Shown here one piece after another: positions 52,574 through 64,000 of a stretch of 64,000 nt of DNA. This DNA is from Poa pratensis (taxonomy: Eukaryota > Streptophyta > Magnoliopsida > Poales > Poaceae). The translations under genes and the position numbers were made by a program. Position 1 is the stretch's first letter. The number at the start of each line of letters is the position of its first letter. The notes beneath the pieces are model-generated. The model saw only the letters and a list, made by a program, of their open reading frames with translations. It searched no databases and was not told the DNA's origin. The stretch lies in the NCBI GenBank assembly GCA_947311845.1, contig CAMZMU010000123.1, positions 11,959,860 to 12,023,859 of the forward strand, given 5' to 3'.

Positions 52574-53844
52574 CTCATCAAATCCCATGGTTAGGACCTA
52601 GGGTTGAGATTATGGGGAGAGAACGTGGTAGTACTGCTAGTTTCGTCGGCTGACAAGCAGAGGCAAAGATTTACCCAGGTTCAGGCCCCTCGGGTGGAGG
52701 TAAAGACCCTACTTCCTGCTTGTATGGTATTGATTGTGTGAGATTATGCGGTTATAAGGAGAGCTCCGGCGAGATGTCGATCTCGCTAGGGCTTATGGTG
52801 GTTCGAGTATGGCTTGGTCCTAGATCGGCACCCCTCCCAGCCTTTAAATAGGCTGGGTCTCGGGAGTTCATAACCGACCTAGTTTACACGTAAGGAAAGC
52901 CTAAACCGACTATGCCTATGACTAATCTTGGAGGGTACTCCATCTTCTTGGGCCTCTGATCTTGGGCTTCAAATAGGCTCTTCGCTATTGGGCCTTAGTC
53001 GCCACGTGCACCAGGTACCCTCACAGTAGGGTACCCGAGACGTATTCCCTTGTCAGTAGCCCCCGAGTACTTGTCTGACTCGAAGAATCGGGCATGGACT
53101 CATTCATAAGTGCACGTCATATGCCTTGTATTCTGTATATTATAATTGGAATTCCTGTATGAATAGCACATGTTGGCTATGTCGAGTATCTCATCGACTG
53201 TGGTTTTTGCTTATGATGATCAAGAGATAATAGCTTAGCAGGCCCAGTACACTCGACGGATCGGGACTGGTTAACTACACATTCGGGTAAAACCTTACTA
53301 GCTTTCAATCAAACTCGAGTCCCCGGACTCGAATCTGGAACAAACTGGTCAGATTCGACTAGGCCGCGGAGGTCTTACTGAGTCGATCTGCAGTATAGAT
53401 TTGAATTTTACCCAACGCGTCCGTCAGGATTTTTCATCATGTCTGCTGACACGGAAAGTATAAGGATTGACGTTGTTGGAACGGTCCTTAGCCTAGCTCG
53501 AAAGTTCGGCGGGTCTTACCTTTGCACTATGCGTGCAGCATCCGAGGTATTTGCGATGGACACAACTCGGGAATGTTTCGAGCATGATTTTGTATATGAA
53601 CTGAGTCGATCCTTTTGTTGACTGACACTTTGTCGTTATTCTATCGGGTGCGCGACAGCGCTCCCGATGGGAGTAGCCCCCGAGATTGTGCTTTATTGCT
53701 CGCAATGGAGGATAATCTCAAATCTTCCTACCCTGTATATGTTAATCGAAAAAAAAATTGCCGTAATTCTATCGGGTGCACGACAGTGCTCCCGATGGGA
53801 GTAGCCCCCGAGATTATGTTGTATGGCTTGTAATGGAGGATAAT
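52561..53844 (+). mobile_element. LTR-retrotransposon fragment C
   Basis: The foreign sequence starts near TGACGAGGGTTAACTC (52561; exact edge uncertain) and is cut at 53844 by element A. It has LTR character: a TATA-like TTTAAATA at 52843-52850 inside the palindrome CCCAGCCTTTAAATAGGCTGGG, the wording TTTACCCAGGTTCAGGCCC and AGTAGCCCCCGAG common to Triticeae LTRs, and a 128-bp tandem repeat. No coding part is in view. Confidence 0.5.
53639..53844. repeat. 128-bp tandem repeat in LTR fragment C
   Basis: Two copies start at 53,639 and 53,767 (TTCTATCGGGTGCRCGACAG, then CTCCCGATGGGAGTAGCCC). The second is cut after 78 bp by the insertion of element A. Each copy contains the small hairpin CTCCCGATGGGAG. 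Confidence 0.85.
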
Positions 53845-54979
53845 TGTCGGCCCAGTGGAAACCAGGGTACCATGGGCCGGCCTGCCACAGCCCTCAACCG
53901 CTCCGCAGGAAATTCTGCTAAGGACCAGGCTTTCAGCCTGACGAGCCTCGCGAGGGATTCTTTCCCTCGCGAGGGTTTCTTTGCTCGACTGAGCATTTCT
54001 GTTAAGGACCAGACGTTCGGCCTAGGAGGCCTCGAGAGGAACCTCTGCCTCGGAAAGGCCTCTCCTAGAAGATCATCAGGCCCTGGCGCGTCTCCGCGCT
54101 ACCCTCGGGAGGTTTTCCCTCGCGAGGAGTCAACGGCTACAGAGCCTCGGCGAGGCTCCAGGCCCTCGCGGGGTTCCTTCAAGTGGAAGCAAGCTCCTGC
54201 GCCGCTGCAGAGCGCACATGGGCTCTGCGCCCGCCGCAGAGTGACGCGGGCGCCTGCGCGCGAAGACGAAGACACCGCAGTTGCCATTCTCGTGTATAAA
54301 GCGGTCAAAGGAGCTAGAGGAAGCAAAGCGGACTCCAAGACTTGCCTATTTGGTGATAAAGCGGCCGGCCGCCGCTACGCTCCAACTGCGACGTCACCAT
54401 GGGGCACGCCTCAAAGCTCTGCAGCGCCAGCCCACCGTCCTGGTTGGACGGTGGCTTTTTCTGCCAAGACGACGTGCTCTCTGCCATGGACCACGTCCAT
54501 GGACGCCCACGACGCTGTGCGCTGTGCTCCAACTCGGCGGCATTGTGGTATCCCTTCCCGCCGGAAGTTTTTGGGGAAGAGGACCAAGCCCAGTATATAG
54601 GGAGCCAGTGTACGACCTAGGAAGGGGATCCGCATTCACCAACTCATTCCACAACCAAGCAGCTACGTCTGAAGAGAAGACGGAGCTCATTCCACCGTAG
54701 TCCACCATAGCCACAACTGTGTCCTCGGCAAGCACCCTTGTACTGTGAACCTCTCCAAGCAGTGCAATACATCTTAGCAGGACGTAGGGCTTTTACACCT
54801 CACGGTGGCCCTGAACCTGGGTAGCGGCTCGTGTTTCCTCTCTGTCGTGATGTACCTCACCGAGCTCGACGAGCATCGTCGCCGAGGTTGTTGAGGATCT
54901 GTCTGACGTTGTGTTCAGCCCCTTACTCGTTTCCTGGCTTCTGAGAGACACCCCTAGTTCCTGGGACTAGTCTCCGACA
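53845..54979 (+). repeat. 5' LTR of gypsy element A
   Basis: 1135 bp from TGTCGGCCCAGTGG to TCTCCGACA, with TGTCG/CGACA inverted ends. A TATATAG box at 54594-54600 suggests transcription start near 54,630. It is followed directly by a primer-binding site. Confidence 0.85.
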
Positions 54980-55000
54980 TTTGGCGCGCCAGGTAGGGGG
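54980..55000 (+). other. Primer-binding site of element A
   Basis: TTTGGCGCGCCAGGTAGGGG directly after the LTR, a primer-site wording seen in Tat/Athila-type plant gypsy elements. The matching tRNA was not determined. Confidence 0.7.
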
Positions 55001-55038
55001 CTGAGGCGCGTCTTCAACTTCTTCAACCTCTCCGCGCC

Positions 55039-57030
55039 ATGACTGACACGCGAGCTGCGCGTCTTGCGCGACGGACGTCCGGCAGGGCCAACACCGAGCC
55101 CGCCGCCAACCACAACCCACGTGGTCGCCCACGCGCCAACCGCGCTTCAGAGCGCAACGCCGAGCCGCGCGTCGAACATCCTGAGGATGACGGCGGCAAC
55201 GGCAGCGGCAACGACGGCGGCATCGACGGCGAGGACGAGGGAGCTTCCTCCCTGCACCCATCCAGGCGCGAGAGCGCCTCCACGATGGGCCGAGCGGCGC
55301 CCAGTCCAGCCACCGCGCTACTGATGGCGCAGGAGCTGCTACGCTACCGTCCCACGCAGGTGGGCCACGACAACTGGCTCGGGCATCTCGAGGAGCTCAT
55401 CAACGCCGCCGCCGTCCCTGCCGCTACTACTGCAGCACCAGCGCCCTCTCGCTCGCTGGTGCGCCACTCCGGACGTGAGGGGAACATAGCGCGCGGCGCT
55501 CCTCCTCACCCTCCGCCTCCGCCACCTCCTCCAGCTGCAGCTCCGGCAGCAAACCACCGCGCCGCGTCGCACACATCCTCGCCGCACGACTGCCAGATTG
55601 TGCAGCGGACTCCGGCGGATGCCCACGTGGAGATCGAGCGCCAGAGGGACCGCCACAACCGCGTCGTCCAGGAGATCGCCGCTGCAGGCCGCCAGAACCA
55701 CGGCGTACTCGCTGGTGGCGCTGTGACATACGCCACGGGCTGCACCGCCTTCACCCGCAACCTGCGCCGCGTCGTCTGGCCCGTGAAGTTCAAACCAGAC
55801 CTCCCTCCGCGCTACGACGGCAGGACCAACCCTCTGGAGTTCCTGCAGCTCTACACCGTCTCCATCCAGGCTGCGGGAGGCGACGACAAGGTGATGGCCA
55901 ACTGGCTCTCCATGGCGCTCAAGGACTCCACGCTCTCGTGGCTCATGAACCTCCCCGAGAACACCATCGACATGTGGGAGGACCTCTGCAAGGTCTTCGT
56001 CGCCAACTTCAAGGGCACCTACGAGCGCGCGCTCACCTACAACGACCGTCGCGCGGTGTGCCAGAAGCCTGACGAGACCCTCCGCAGATACGTCCAGCGC
56101 TTCAGTCAGGTCCGCAACAAGATTCCGAACATCCCGGACTCGCACGTCATCTCCGCCTTCAGGAGGGCGTCACGAACCACAGGATGCTCGAGAAGCTCGG
56201 CATCCACGACACTCTCTCCTCTGTAGTGAAGCTCTTTGATCTGGCTGACAAGTGCGCCAAGGCTGAAGAGGGCCTCCTCTTCGTCAAGAAGGAAGTGGAG
56301 GATGACCCTCCTGAGGGGTCCAGGAGCAAAAAGAAGCCTGCCGAGAAGCGCAAGACCACCGCCATCCTCGCGGCAGAGCCTGACGCAAAGCAGCCTCACG
56401 AGGCCTCTCCGGCGGCTGAAGAGAAAAAGGTGGACAATCGCCCATACTGCATCTACCACAACAGGCACAACCACGCAACTGAAGACTGCTGGGAGCTCAA
56501 GCAGCTCAGCAAGGAGCGCGAGAAGAACCAGGGCCGCGGCGGCCGCGGCGGAGGCCGTGGTGGCCGCGGAGGTGGACGCCACAACTTCCAGCAGAGGGCT
56601 CGGGGAACGACGCTGGGCAAAACGGCAACCTCCCCGACGAGAACCCTGGGGGCTACCTGGCCCCTCAGGGGGCAATAGCCTCCATCCTCGGCGGGTCCCA
56701 GGCGCCCAAGTCCAACAACCACTTCAAGCAATTCTCTCGCGAGGTCAGCGCAGCGCTTCCCGGGCTTGAGGCTTCCCAGCCCCTCAAGTGGTCGCAGTAC
56801 ACCATCGCCTTCGACTCCAAGGACCACCCCAAGTCGACCAAGGCTGTAGGCACCATCCCTCTGGTGTGCACTCCCATCATCAACAACATCGCCGTCGCCA
56901 AGACACTCATAGATGGGGGTGCGGGCTTGAACGTCATCTCTGTCGAGACCTTCGAGCAGCTTCAAGTGCCCTACGAGTGGCTTATGCCCTTTAGGCCCTT
57001 CACGGGGGTGAAAAGTGGTTCTACCACACC
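55039..57030 (+). pseudogene. Element A gag and start of protease, interrupted
   Basis: Gag starts at MTDTRAARLARRTSGRANTE (55039). It has an Ala/Pro-rich N-terminal part, then the retrotransposon capsid domain (FKPDLPPRYDGRTNPLEFL, ALKDSTLSWLMNLPENTI, DETLRRYVQRFSQVRN). After a frame change near 56,160 come VEDDPPEGSRSKKK, an atypical knuckle (CIYHNRHNHATEDC) and a Gly/Arg-rich run. After another change near 56,600 the frame resumes with YTIAFDSKDHPKSTK and the aspartic protease site TLIDGGAGLNVIS (about 56,900-56,940). It is cut at 57030, inside the protease, by element B. Gag builds the element particle; protease would process it. Confidence 0.88.
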
Positions 57031-58184
57031 TGTCGGGGGAGTATCCCCGGGTAGGGTCAAGGCTTGGCGTAAGGTGGTGTTCGAAGTTGTGCCGAGGTAC
57101 GGAAAGGGCCGACCTGTTTGGGCCTGGGAAGGTCCGAGCTTCATCTTGACCTGGAGAGTACAGGCCGACCTATTTTGGCCCAAGGGATCCGAGGTATACT
57201 GTTGGCCAGGGCCGAGGTTCACTGTCCGAGCTATGTTCAGCCGACCTAACTACCTCGGTGCAGTGGTTTGTGTGTGAGTGCAGGAGAAGCTGTGGGGAGA
57301 AGTAAGATCCGACCTGGTAAAGGAGATTAAGCGCAAGACCCGAGGTACGGAGCCCGTCACATCCGTGCCGAGCTAACCGAGGTGGTGGGCTGTAGGTCGG
57401 GCAGGAGTCAATGCTCCTGTCACTTCCAGCCGGGTACTAGAGCGCCTGACACGGGAGCGTCTGTCAAGGAGCATGGCAGAGGCGTGCTCCGGGTTCGGCG
57501 GGCCTGCACGTCTCTGATCGCTGGCTACGCGAGGTCTGGGAAAAGGCTACGAGGTAGCTCTGCCAGGCCACGTCCTGTCTCGGTCAGAGGGGACATGCTA
57601 GTTCTGCCGTTAGGCTACAGGAGATGGGCAAGCCACGTCTTGTCCCTGACCGAGGTACGGTGGTACGGTGGTGACCGTTGCAGAGGCATGGCAACAGTGT
57701 TCTGCGAGGGGCACAATGGTAACCCGGCTGGCCTATATAGTGGGCTTCACCCCCCTCCTGCTGAGGGACGGATCAATCAACAGAGGAAGAGAAAGAGATA
57801 GAGAAAAGAGGAAGGAACCTCGGAAACCCCGGAAACACCTCGGATCTAGCTCGGAGTGCCTTCTCCCTCCCGTAGCTCCATCTTTTACCTCAAGTTCTCA
57901 CCATTGTATCATCATACAGCTCGAGGAGCAGCTTGTACTTGTCACTTTGAGCTATACACTGACTAGGATAGTGCTGCAGTAGGGGTGTTACCTCCAAGAG
58001 GGCCCCGAAGCAGGGTACATCGTGGTGTGCTTTGTGTTCTTGCTTTCTTGGTTCTTTGTTCGTGTTCTTGCGTGTTCTTGCGTGTGCACTTCTTGAGTGC
58101 ATAAACCCTCCCCGGATTCCCCCAACGACCATTCGGCCCCATCTTAGCCATACCTATGGCATCTGCCGTGATCCCACCACGACA
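57031..58184 (+). repeat. 5' LTR of element B
   Basis: 1154 bp from TGTCGGGGGAGTATCCCC to CCACGACA, with TGTCG/CGACA ends. A TATATAG box lies at 57734-57740 (GGCCTATATAGTGGGC), followed by a leader ending at the primer site. Confidence 0.88.
57734..57740 (+). promoter_or_regulatory. TATA box of LTR B
   Basis: TATATAG in a GC-rich setting about 450 bp before the LTR end; the expected transcript start is about 57,765-57,770. Confidence 0.6.
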
Positions 58185-58185
58185 G

Positions 58186-58205
58186 TTGGCGCCCACCGTG
58201 GGGCA
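58186..58205 (+). other. Primer-binding site of element B
   Basis: TTGGCGCCCACCGTGGGGCA one base after the LTR end, the common primer-site wording of Tat-type plant gypsy elements. Confidence 0.8.
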
Positions 58206-58206
58206 G

Positions 58207-61200
58207 ATTGAGGCGTTGGAGGGAGTTTTCATCCGGACGGGCTCAGGCGAGCGTGTTCTTTCCGGGCTTGTCGCCAAGATCGGAGAGTTCACCTTCATCA
58301 GCGACAACGCGGGGTGTTTCGCCGGCAAGCCTTCCCCGAGGACGGCTTCACCATGATGCTCGGCAGCTTCGTCACGTACGTTGCTGTCGAGGTTGTTCGC
58401 GGGTACCCGGAGCAGGTGCTCGTGGACGACGAAACTCCTCTCCTCGCGGCTTTAGGTCGGCGTATCACTCGCCCCGAGAGCTGCGTAGAGGTGATGATGA
58501 CAGGCCGGTTGACGCCGTGGCAAAGTAGATGCCAGCCAGTCCAAGGCAGCCGAGGTTGCTAAGGTGAGATCTGCAAAGCCCAGGCTAGAGAAGGACTTGC
58601 CTGGCACCCCAGAGCTGCGGGCCGAGGTGCGACCCTGGTAGAGATAGTGGATACACTGGCAGACCCAGTAAATCCAGGAGTGGACATAGTAGTGACTGTG
58701 GCCGACCTAGAGGCAAAGCGTGTCCTGTTGCAGAAGGAGGCTGTAGCAATGATAACAGCTAGAGATGAGTTCAATAGAGATCTGCGCGAGTACAATGCAG
58801 CGAATGGCTTCACCCCGGTAGCGGTTGATACACATAGGGGAGCCGAGGTGCGGCAGAGAGGCAAGGGGCTCAACGATGAGATAAACAGGGAGGCTCGACC
58901 TACCACCTCGGCTAGGAGTGGGAGTCGCGTGTCAACTGGAAGGCCGGTGTATAGTTCCCCTGCTAAGAACCTCAGAGCTGCCGAGGCAGGCAGGGCCGAG
59001 CTATCCGGATTATCTGGAGATGCATGGCGTGCGCAGCAGAAGCGAGTCAATGAGTTAGTATATGTGGCTAACCAGCAGAATGAGGCTCTCCGCAGAGCAT
59101 ATGCCGGGGCTGGTGATTCAGAGATGGTTTATTCAGCTAGGCCAGTCAGTCAGGTGTCCAAGGGGCAAGCCTCGTCTCCACTCGTCGGAGGAGCCGATCG
59201 AGCCCGGAGTGTCACCTCGGGTCAGAACCAGCAGCTGCAGATGTATGATCCAGTCCTAGCAGCAAAGCAGAAGGTGGGCCAGGGCAATGCTAGCCGAGCT
59301 AAGGGAAACCCCGGCCCAGGCAATGCGAGCCGGCTAAGGGTAACTCCGGTCAGGGAAATCAGAACGGCGGTCAAGCAGCATCGGCTGGCCGAGGTAAACC
59401 ACCTCCGCCCCCGAGGTATCAGCAACAACCTCGGCAGCAGGGGCAATATCAGCGAGAGCCGGAGTATGTTCAGCAACCTCAGAACGTCGGTCAAGGCGAT
59501 GACCGATATGATGATGGAGACTCGGCCATGGCACGAGCTGGATACCACAGAGTGGATGGGGCGTTGGGACCTCGGATAGGAGGTCGGATGTTAGCTCCAG
59601 GCGATGTCCGTAACAAGCTGGATAGAATCTACTTGTCTGAGCAACTGGAGGAGGAAGGCCCTCCTGGTCCGGCGTGTTTTGGACCTCGGATCATGAAGGA
59701 GCCACCACCACCAGTATCTCAGTTCCAGTTAGGTCGGAACACCAAGCCATACAATGGGAGCACCAAGCCACAAGATTGGCTGACAGATTATGTATCCTCG
59801 GTGCACATTGCGGGGGGCAATCGCCGATGGGCGGTCCGGTATCTCCCGCACATGTTGGAAGGTCCAGCTCGGATCTGGCTGAATAATTTGCCGGAGTATA
59901 GTATCAACTCCTGGATAGACTTGGAGCTGGCGTTTAACAGCAACTTTGCTAGTACATACAAGAGGCCAAACCGACCTCAGCTCCTGGCGGCATGTAAGCA
60001 AGATGATCATGAAACTGACCGAGAATTCTTAACTCGGTGGAGCAATGTTCGGAATTCCTGTGAAGGAGTGGTAGAGGCACAGGCCATTTCCTGGTTTGCA
60101 GATGGTTGTCGACATGGCAGCATGCTGTGGCAGAGGCTCCAGAGAGATATGCCGAGATCCCTAGCAGAAACAATCCGGGTTGCAGATTCTTATGCCCTGG
60201 GTGATCCGATGCAGCCAGCAGCAGAGGCAGGAGCACGTAACAGAAGGAGGGAGCCAATAAACAACCGGCTCGGACCAAGGTGTAATGACCGTCAGGAGTT
60301 CGGACAGAAGAGGAGGGAGCCGGACTATCCATACCCTCCAACCAAGTTGCAGCGGTGAACCCGGATCAGCCCGGAGCTGGAGGTGTCCAGAGGCCAAAAA
60401 TCAATGGTCCGGCATTTAGTCCGAACCCGGAGCCACCCATGACCTATGAATCAATGATAGATGGTCCGTGCTGTTACCATACGACTGACCCGCGCAAGCC
60501 AGCCAACCATTCAACCCGGCAGTGCAGCTGGAACCGCAGAATCAGAGAAGAGGGGGCAAGGGCCGGAGGAATCAGAACAGGACCACCACCTCAGAGATTT
60601 CAGCCGAGGTCCCACCCTAATCTGTCCGGAGCAAATGTTACCCCGATAACCACTGCACCTCTTCCGAGGCCTGCAGCAGCAAGACCCGTGAATGTTGTGA
60701 ATGTCCGAGGTAATAACAACAACAATGGTGCCGGACCAAGTCAGCAGTATGAATACCCCGGAAATGACTATAGAGAGGTTCATGCGAGCTATGTGGTCTT
60801 TGTGACCGAGCCCACTGACAAGAAGAGCGTGCAGAGGCGTGCCATGGAGGTGAATGCAGTAATGCCGGTGGTGCCGACCTATATGAACTGGTCTGAGCAG
60901 GAGATCACTTGGAGCAGAAAGGACACACCTCGGATCATGCCGAGCCCTGGAAAGTATGCCCTGGTGGTAGATCCAACGTTGTGTGGGCCTACCAACAATG
61001 TGAGGTTCACCCGAGTTCTGGTGGACAATGGCAGTGCCATCAACATCATGTACCGAGACACAATGGTGAAATTGGGCATCTCGCCTAATCAGTTGATGCC
61101 AAGCAGTTGTACTTTTCATGGGATTGTGCCCGGCGTTTCCTGTGCACCCATGGGCAAGATATGGGTGGATGTAGCATTTGGAACCAAGGAAAATTGCCGA

Positions 61201-61400
61201 GTTGAGAGTATCGAGTTCGAGGTGGTGGACTTGGAGAGTGCATACCATGCACTGCTTGGAAGGCCGGCTTGGCCAAGTTCATGATTTCCACCCATGTTGC
61301 ATACCTGAAGATGAAAATGCCAGGGCCTAATGGATCATATCCATCTCGGGTGACTACAAGCGAGCATTCAGTGTGCCTCGGCGGGTCTAACTGCCGAGTC
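58207..61400 (+). pseudogene. Element B gag and protease, degenerate
   Basis: An N-terminal segment (58207-58530, GEFTFISDNAG then FTMMLGSFVTYVAVEVV in another frame) precedes a coiled, charged region (58647-59340) and a Gln/Gly-rich linker. The capsid domain (59690-60230) shows NTKPYNGSTKPQDWLTDY, LEGPARIWLNNLPEYSINSW and DREFLTRWSNVRNSC. A variant knuckle (CCYHTTDPRKPANHSTRQC, about 60,470-60,530) and the protease site VLVDNGSAINIMY (about 61,017-61,055) follow. Frame changes occur near 58,310, 59,340, 60,358 and 61,268. Confidence 0.88.
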
Positions 61401-61401
61401 T

Positions 61402-64000
61402 TTGGTGATCGCAGCTGAGAAGAAGAAGCTGCATCAAGTGGTGGCAATGGCGCAGTCAACACAGCTCGGCCTGTCCGGACTGATGAGCCCGGACTCAACT
61501 GCGGCGTTCGAGGTACCCAAGGAGACCAAGAAGATCCCCATTGACCCGGAGCACCCAGAGCATGTGGCCATCATTGGGACCGGGCTAGGCGAGAAATAGG
61601 AAGGCGAGCTCTGTCACTTCCTCCGTGAGAATCGGGATATCTTTGCATGGTCGGCTAAGGACCTGCCAGGTGTTCCGAGGGAGTTGGCAGAGCACTCTTT
61701 ATTTGTTAGGCCAGAGGTGAAACCGGTGAGGCAACCGACCCGTCGTCTCTCAGACGACCGGAGACAAGTGGTGCTGGACGAGCTGGCTAAGTTGCTTGCA
61801 GCCGGGTTCATAATGGAGGTACTGCATCCGGACTGGATATCCAATCCGGTCTGGTGGAAAAGAAGAAAGACGAGCCAGCCGTGGTCAAGGTGTGGCGCAT
61901 GTGCATTGACTTCACTAACCTCAACAAGGCGTGCCCAAAAGATCCATTTCCATTACCTCGGATTGATCAAGTGATCGATTCCACTGCTGGTTGTGAACTG
62001 TTATCTTTTATCGATGCGTACTCTGGTTTTCACCAGATACCACTGAACCCAAAGGATCAAATAAAGACTGCTTTTATTACCCCGTATGGGGCGTATTGCT
62101 ATCGTGTCATGTGTTTTGGTCTGAGAAATGCCGGGGCAACTTATCAGAGGTGTATGCAGAAATGCCTGCACTCTCAGATGGGCAAAAATGTGCAAGTGTA
62201 TGTCGACGATATTGTCATCAAAACTAAGGAAAAATACTCTCCTCGAGGATCTCGAGGAGACATTTGTGAATTTGAGAAAGTATCGGTTGAAGCTTAACCC
62301 GGACAAGTGCACCTTTGGTGTCCCGGCTGGAAAGTTGCTCGGATTCCTGGTGTCTAGCCGAGGTATCGAGGTTAACCCGGCCAAAATCCGAGCTATTGAG
62401 AGCATGAAGTTACCGAAGTGTTTGAAAGATGTGCAGAAGTTCACAGGGTGCCTAGCCTCGTTGAGCCGATTTGTAGCTCGGCTAGGAGAAAAAGCTTACC
62501 TTTGTACCAGCTCATGAAGAAAAGTACCGGGTTTACATGGACCCCGCAGGCCGACGTGGCGTTTGGTGAGCTGAAAAAGATGTTGTCCACTGCCCCGGTG
62601 TTGCGTCACCATTGCACAATGAGCCGATGTTACTTTACATTGCGGCCACAAACCGAGTTGTAAGTGTGGCAGTGGTGGTGGAGCGCGAAGAAGGTGGCAG
62701 GTCGGTGCAGAGACCGGTGTATTACTTGAGCGAGGTGATCTCTACCTCGAAGCAGAACTATCCTCACTACCAGAAGATGACGTATGGTGTTTACCTGGCG
62801 GTCAAGAAGTTGAAGCATTATTTCCAGGAGCATCCCATGACGGTGGTGTGCGAAGCTCCAATCTCGGAGATCATCGGGTGCAAAGATGCAACTGGCCGAG
62901 TTGCCAAATGGGCGATTGAGGTGTCTCCATATGCACCACATTATGAGAGAAGAGACGCAATTAAATCCCAGGCGTTGCCGGACTTCTTTTGTGATTGGGC
63001 CGAGATGCAGTATGAGCCACCCAGGCCGGACTATAATTATTGGAAAATGCATTTTGATGGGTCCAAAACAAAGATCGGGCTGGGGGCTGGAATAGTCCTC
63101 ACCTCGCCAAAGCAAGATCAGCTGAAGTACGTGCTGCAGATTCATTTCTCAGCATCAAACAATGTGGCGGAGTATGAGGCCTTAATCCATGGCCTCAAGG
63201 TGGCAAAGGAGATCGGTATCCGGCGTGTAGAGTGCTTCGGCGATTCCGACCTGGTGGTGCAACAATCTTCTGGAACTTGGGATGCTCTGGATGCCAACAT
63301 GGCGTTATATCGGTTCCATGTGCAAAAGATATCCGGGTTCTTTGAAGGGTGTGAGTACAGGCATATACCTCGGGCAGAAAATGATGCTGCCGACGTGTTG
63401 TCAAAGCTCGGTTCATCAAAAGAGGCAGTACCACCAGGGGTAGCCCTGAATCACTTGAGAACTCCTTCAATCAAACCTTCTCCTGAATCCGAATCTATTT
63501 TCATCCCGGCGGAGCAAGAGCCCGGACCTGTTCCAATGGAGGTAGACGTCGGATGCGTTTGGTCGGACCCGGGGACTGCGTGGCAGAGCTCGGGGACTGC
63601 ACACCAAACCTCGGGGACTGCTCATCCAGACTCGGGGACTGGTCGCAGGATGGTGGAGGAAATAATGGAGGAGATTATGGTGGCCGAGCCAATGGAGGTG
63701 GATGAGGAACTTTTTCCTTTGCACCCGGTGCCGGAGTGGGCGGAGCAAATTATGAAGTTCATAACGGAGGGAAGCACGCCAAGTGACACAACCGAGGCTA
63801 GGAGGATTCAAAGGAGGGCCAAGGCGTACACCATCATCAACAAGGAGCTCTATAAAAGAAGCGTAACCGAGGTGTTGCAACGGTGTGTTGAGCCAGCTGA
63901 AGGCAAGGAGATGCTTTTGGAGATCCACCAAGGAGAATGTGGTCATCATTGCAGCACAAGAGCTCTGGTGGCCAAGGTGTTTAGGCATGGGTTCTATTGG
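61402..64000 (+). pseudogene. Element B pol (RT, RNase H, second RNase H, INT start), partial
   Basis: RT is seen as VKPVRQPTRRLSDDRR, KVWRMCIDFTNLNKACPKD, FIDAYSGFHQIPL and the catalytic YVDDIV at 62,199-62,216. RNase H follows at about 62,500-62,830. The second RNase H is at about 63,040-63,420 (MHFDGSKTKIGLGAGIVL, ASNNVAEYEALIHGL, GDSDLVVQQ, HIPRAENDAADVLSKL). After an in-frame minisatellite linker the integrase zinc-binding region begins (GECGHHCSTRALVAKVFRHGFYW) and the window ends. A TAG stop at about 61,597 and shifts near 61,850, 62,240, 62,500 and 62,610 break the frame. Confidence 0.9.
63570..63655 (+). repeat. In-frame 21-bp minisatellite (TCGGGGACTG)
   Basis: Four CGGGGACTG words with 21-24 bp spacing encode repeated SGTAHQT/SGTAHPD-like units in the linker between the second RNase H and the integrase. 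Confidence 0.85.

Larger units (their letters stand above)
57031..64000 (+). mobile_element. Gypsy element B (Tat-like), runs off the window
   Basis: Inserted in the protease region of element A. It contains a 5' LTR (57031-58184), primer site, gag, protease, RT, RNase H and a second, archaeal-type RNase H, then the integrase zinc-binding start at the window edge. The second RNase H between RH and integrase is the hallmark of the Tat lineage. Frames contain several shifts and stops. Confidence 0.9.

Noticed and set aside
54281..54700. Overlapping open frames in the LTR of element A, including a Cys/Trp-rich 73-codon frame
   Set aside because: They lie in the U3 part of an LTR upstream of its TATA box and show no domain.
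55339..56145. 268-codon minus frame
   Set aside because: Antisense shadow of element A gag.
1..64000. A novel multi-gene system (defence, biosynthetic or secretion cluster)
   Set aside because: I looked for co-oriented gene sets, conserved enzyme motifs and unusual operon-like spacing. The window holds only isolated host genes among transposons, so no such system is supported.

Overview
The window is plant nuclear DNA, most likely from a pooid grass (wheat, barley, oat or ryegrass relatives). I infer this from TA-flanked MITEs with the CTCCCTCCGTTC terminus, a CACTA element with GTGGCGCA subterminal repeats, Ty3/gypsy elements with long LTRs, a 7.4-kb L1-type LINE and GC-rich monocot exons. 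There is no prokaryotic gene organisation: no operons, CRISPR, IS elements or phage. I saw no convincing tRNA or rRNA gene. About two thirds of the sequence is transposon, and several elements could be delimited to the base by their target-site duplications (TSDs).

Layout: 1-3640 holds a duplicated 3' flank of a PAP2-type lipid phosphatase gene, one copy split by a 1.6-kb insert. 3786-4401 (-) is that phosphatase, with all three catalytic motifs but two apparent 1-bp frameshifts. 4581-9113 carries small DNA transposons (two MULEs, nested Stowaways, a hAT). 9495-14172 is a CACTA element without recognisable transposase that carries an AP2/ERF-like reading frame. 14940-15859 is an inverted-repeat element. 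16773-17615 (+) is the best intact protein gene, a finger-less relative of plant C2H2/ADP-ribosylation-fold proteins. 18260-28744 is a complete but degenerate chromovirus-type gypsy element on the minus strand, flanked by GTATT. 28750-37100 is low-copy DNA with a Tourist MITE, a short LINE, a small spliced gene (32744-33690, -), a possible terminal exon and a Harbinger relic. 37842-45257 is a full-length LINE (-) with a 13-bp TSD. 45270-51180 is low-copy and holds a small spliced gene (-) with a TATA box and telo-box. From 51181 to the end is a four-level nest: a Harbinger transposon is cut by an LTR fragment, which is cut by gypsy element A, which is cut by gypsy element B.

The host genes do not form a pathway; they are isolated genes in a transposon landscape. 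I found no new multi-gene system. The items most worth checking are the AP2-like ORF in the CACTA element, a 16-copy CCGG array in a gypsy LTR with an uneven deletion between its two LTRs, the finger-less gene, and two small spliced genes that ORF-based annotation would miss. All family names come from motif recognition by eye; no database was searched.
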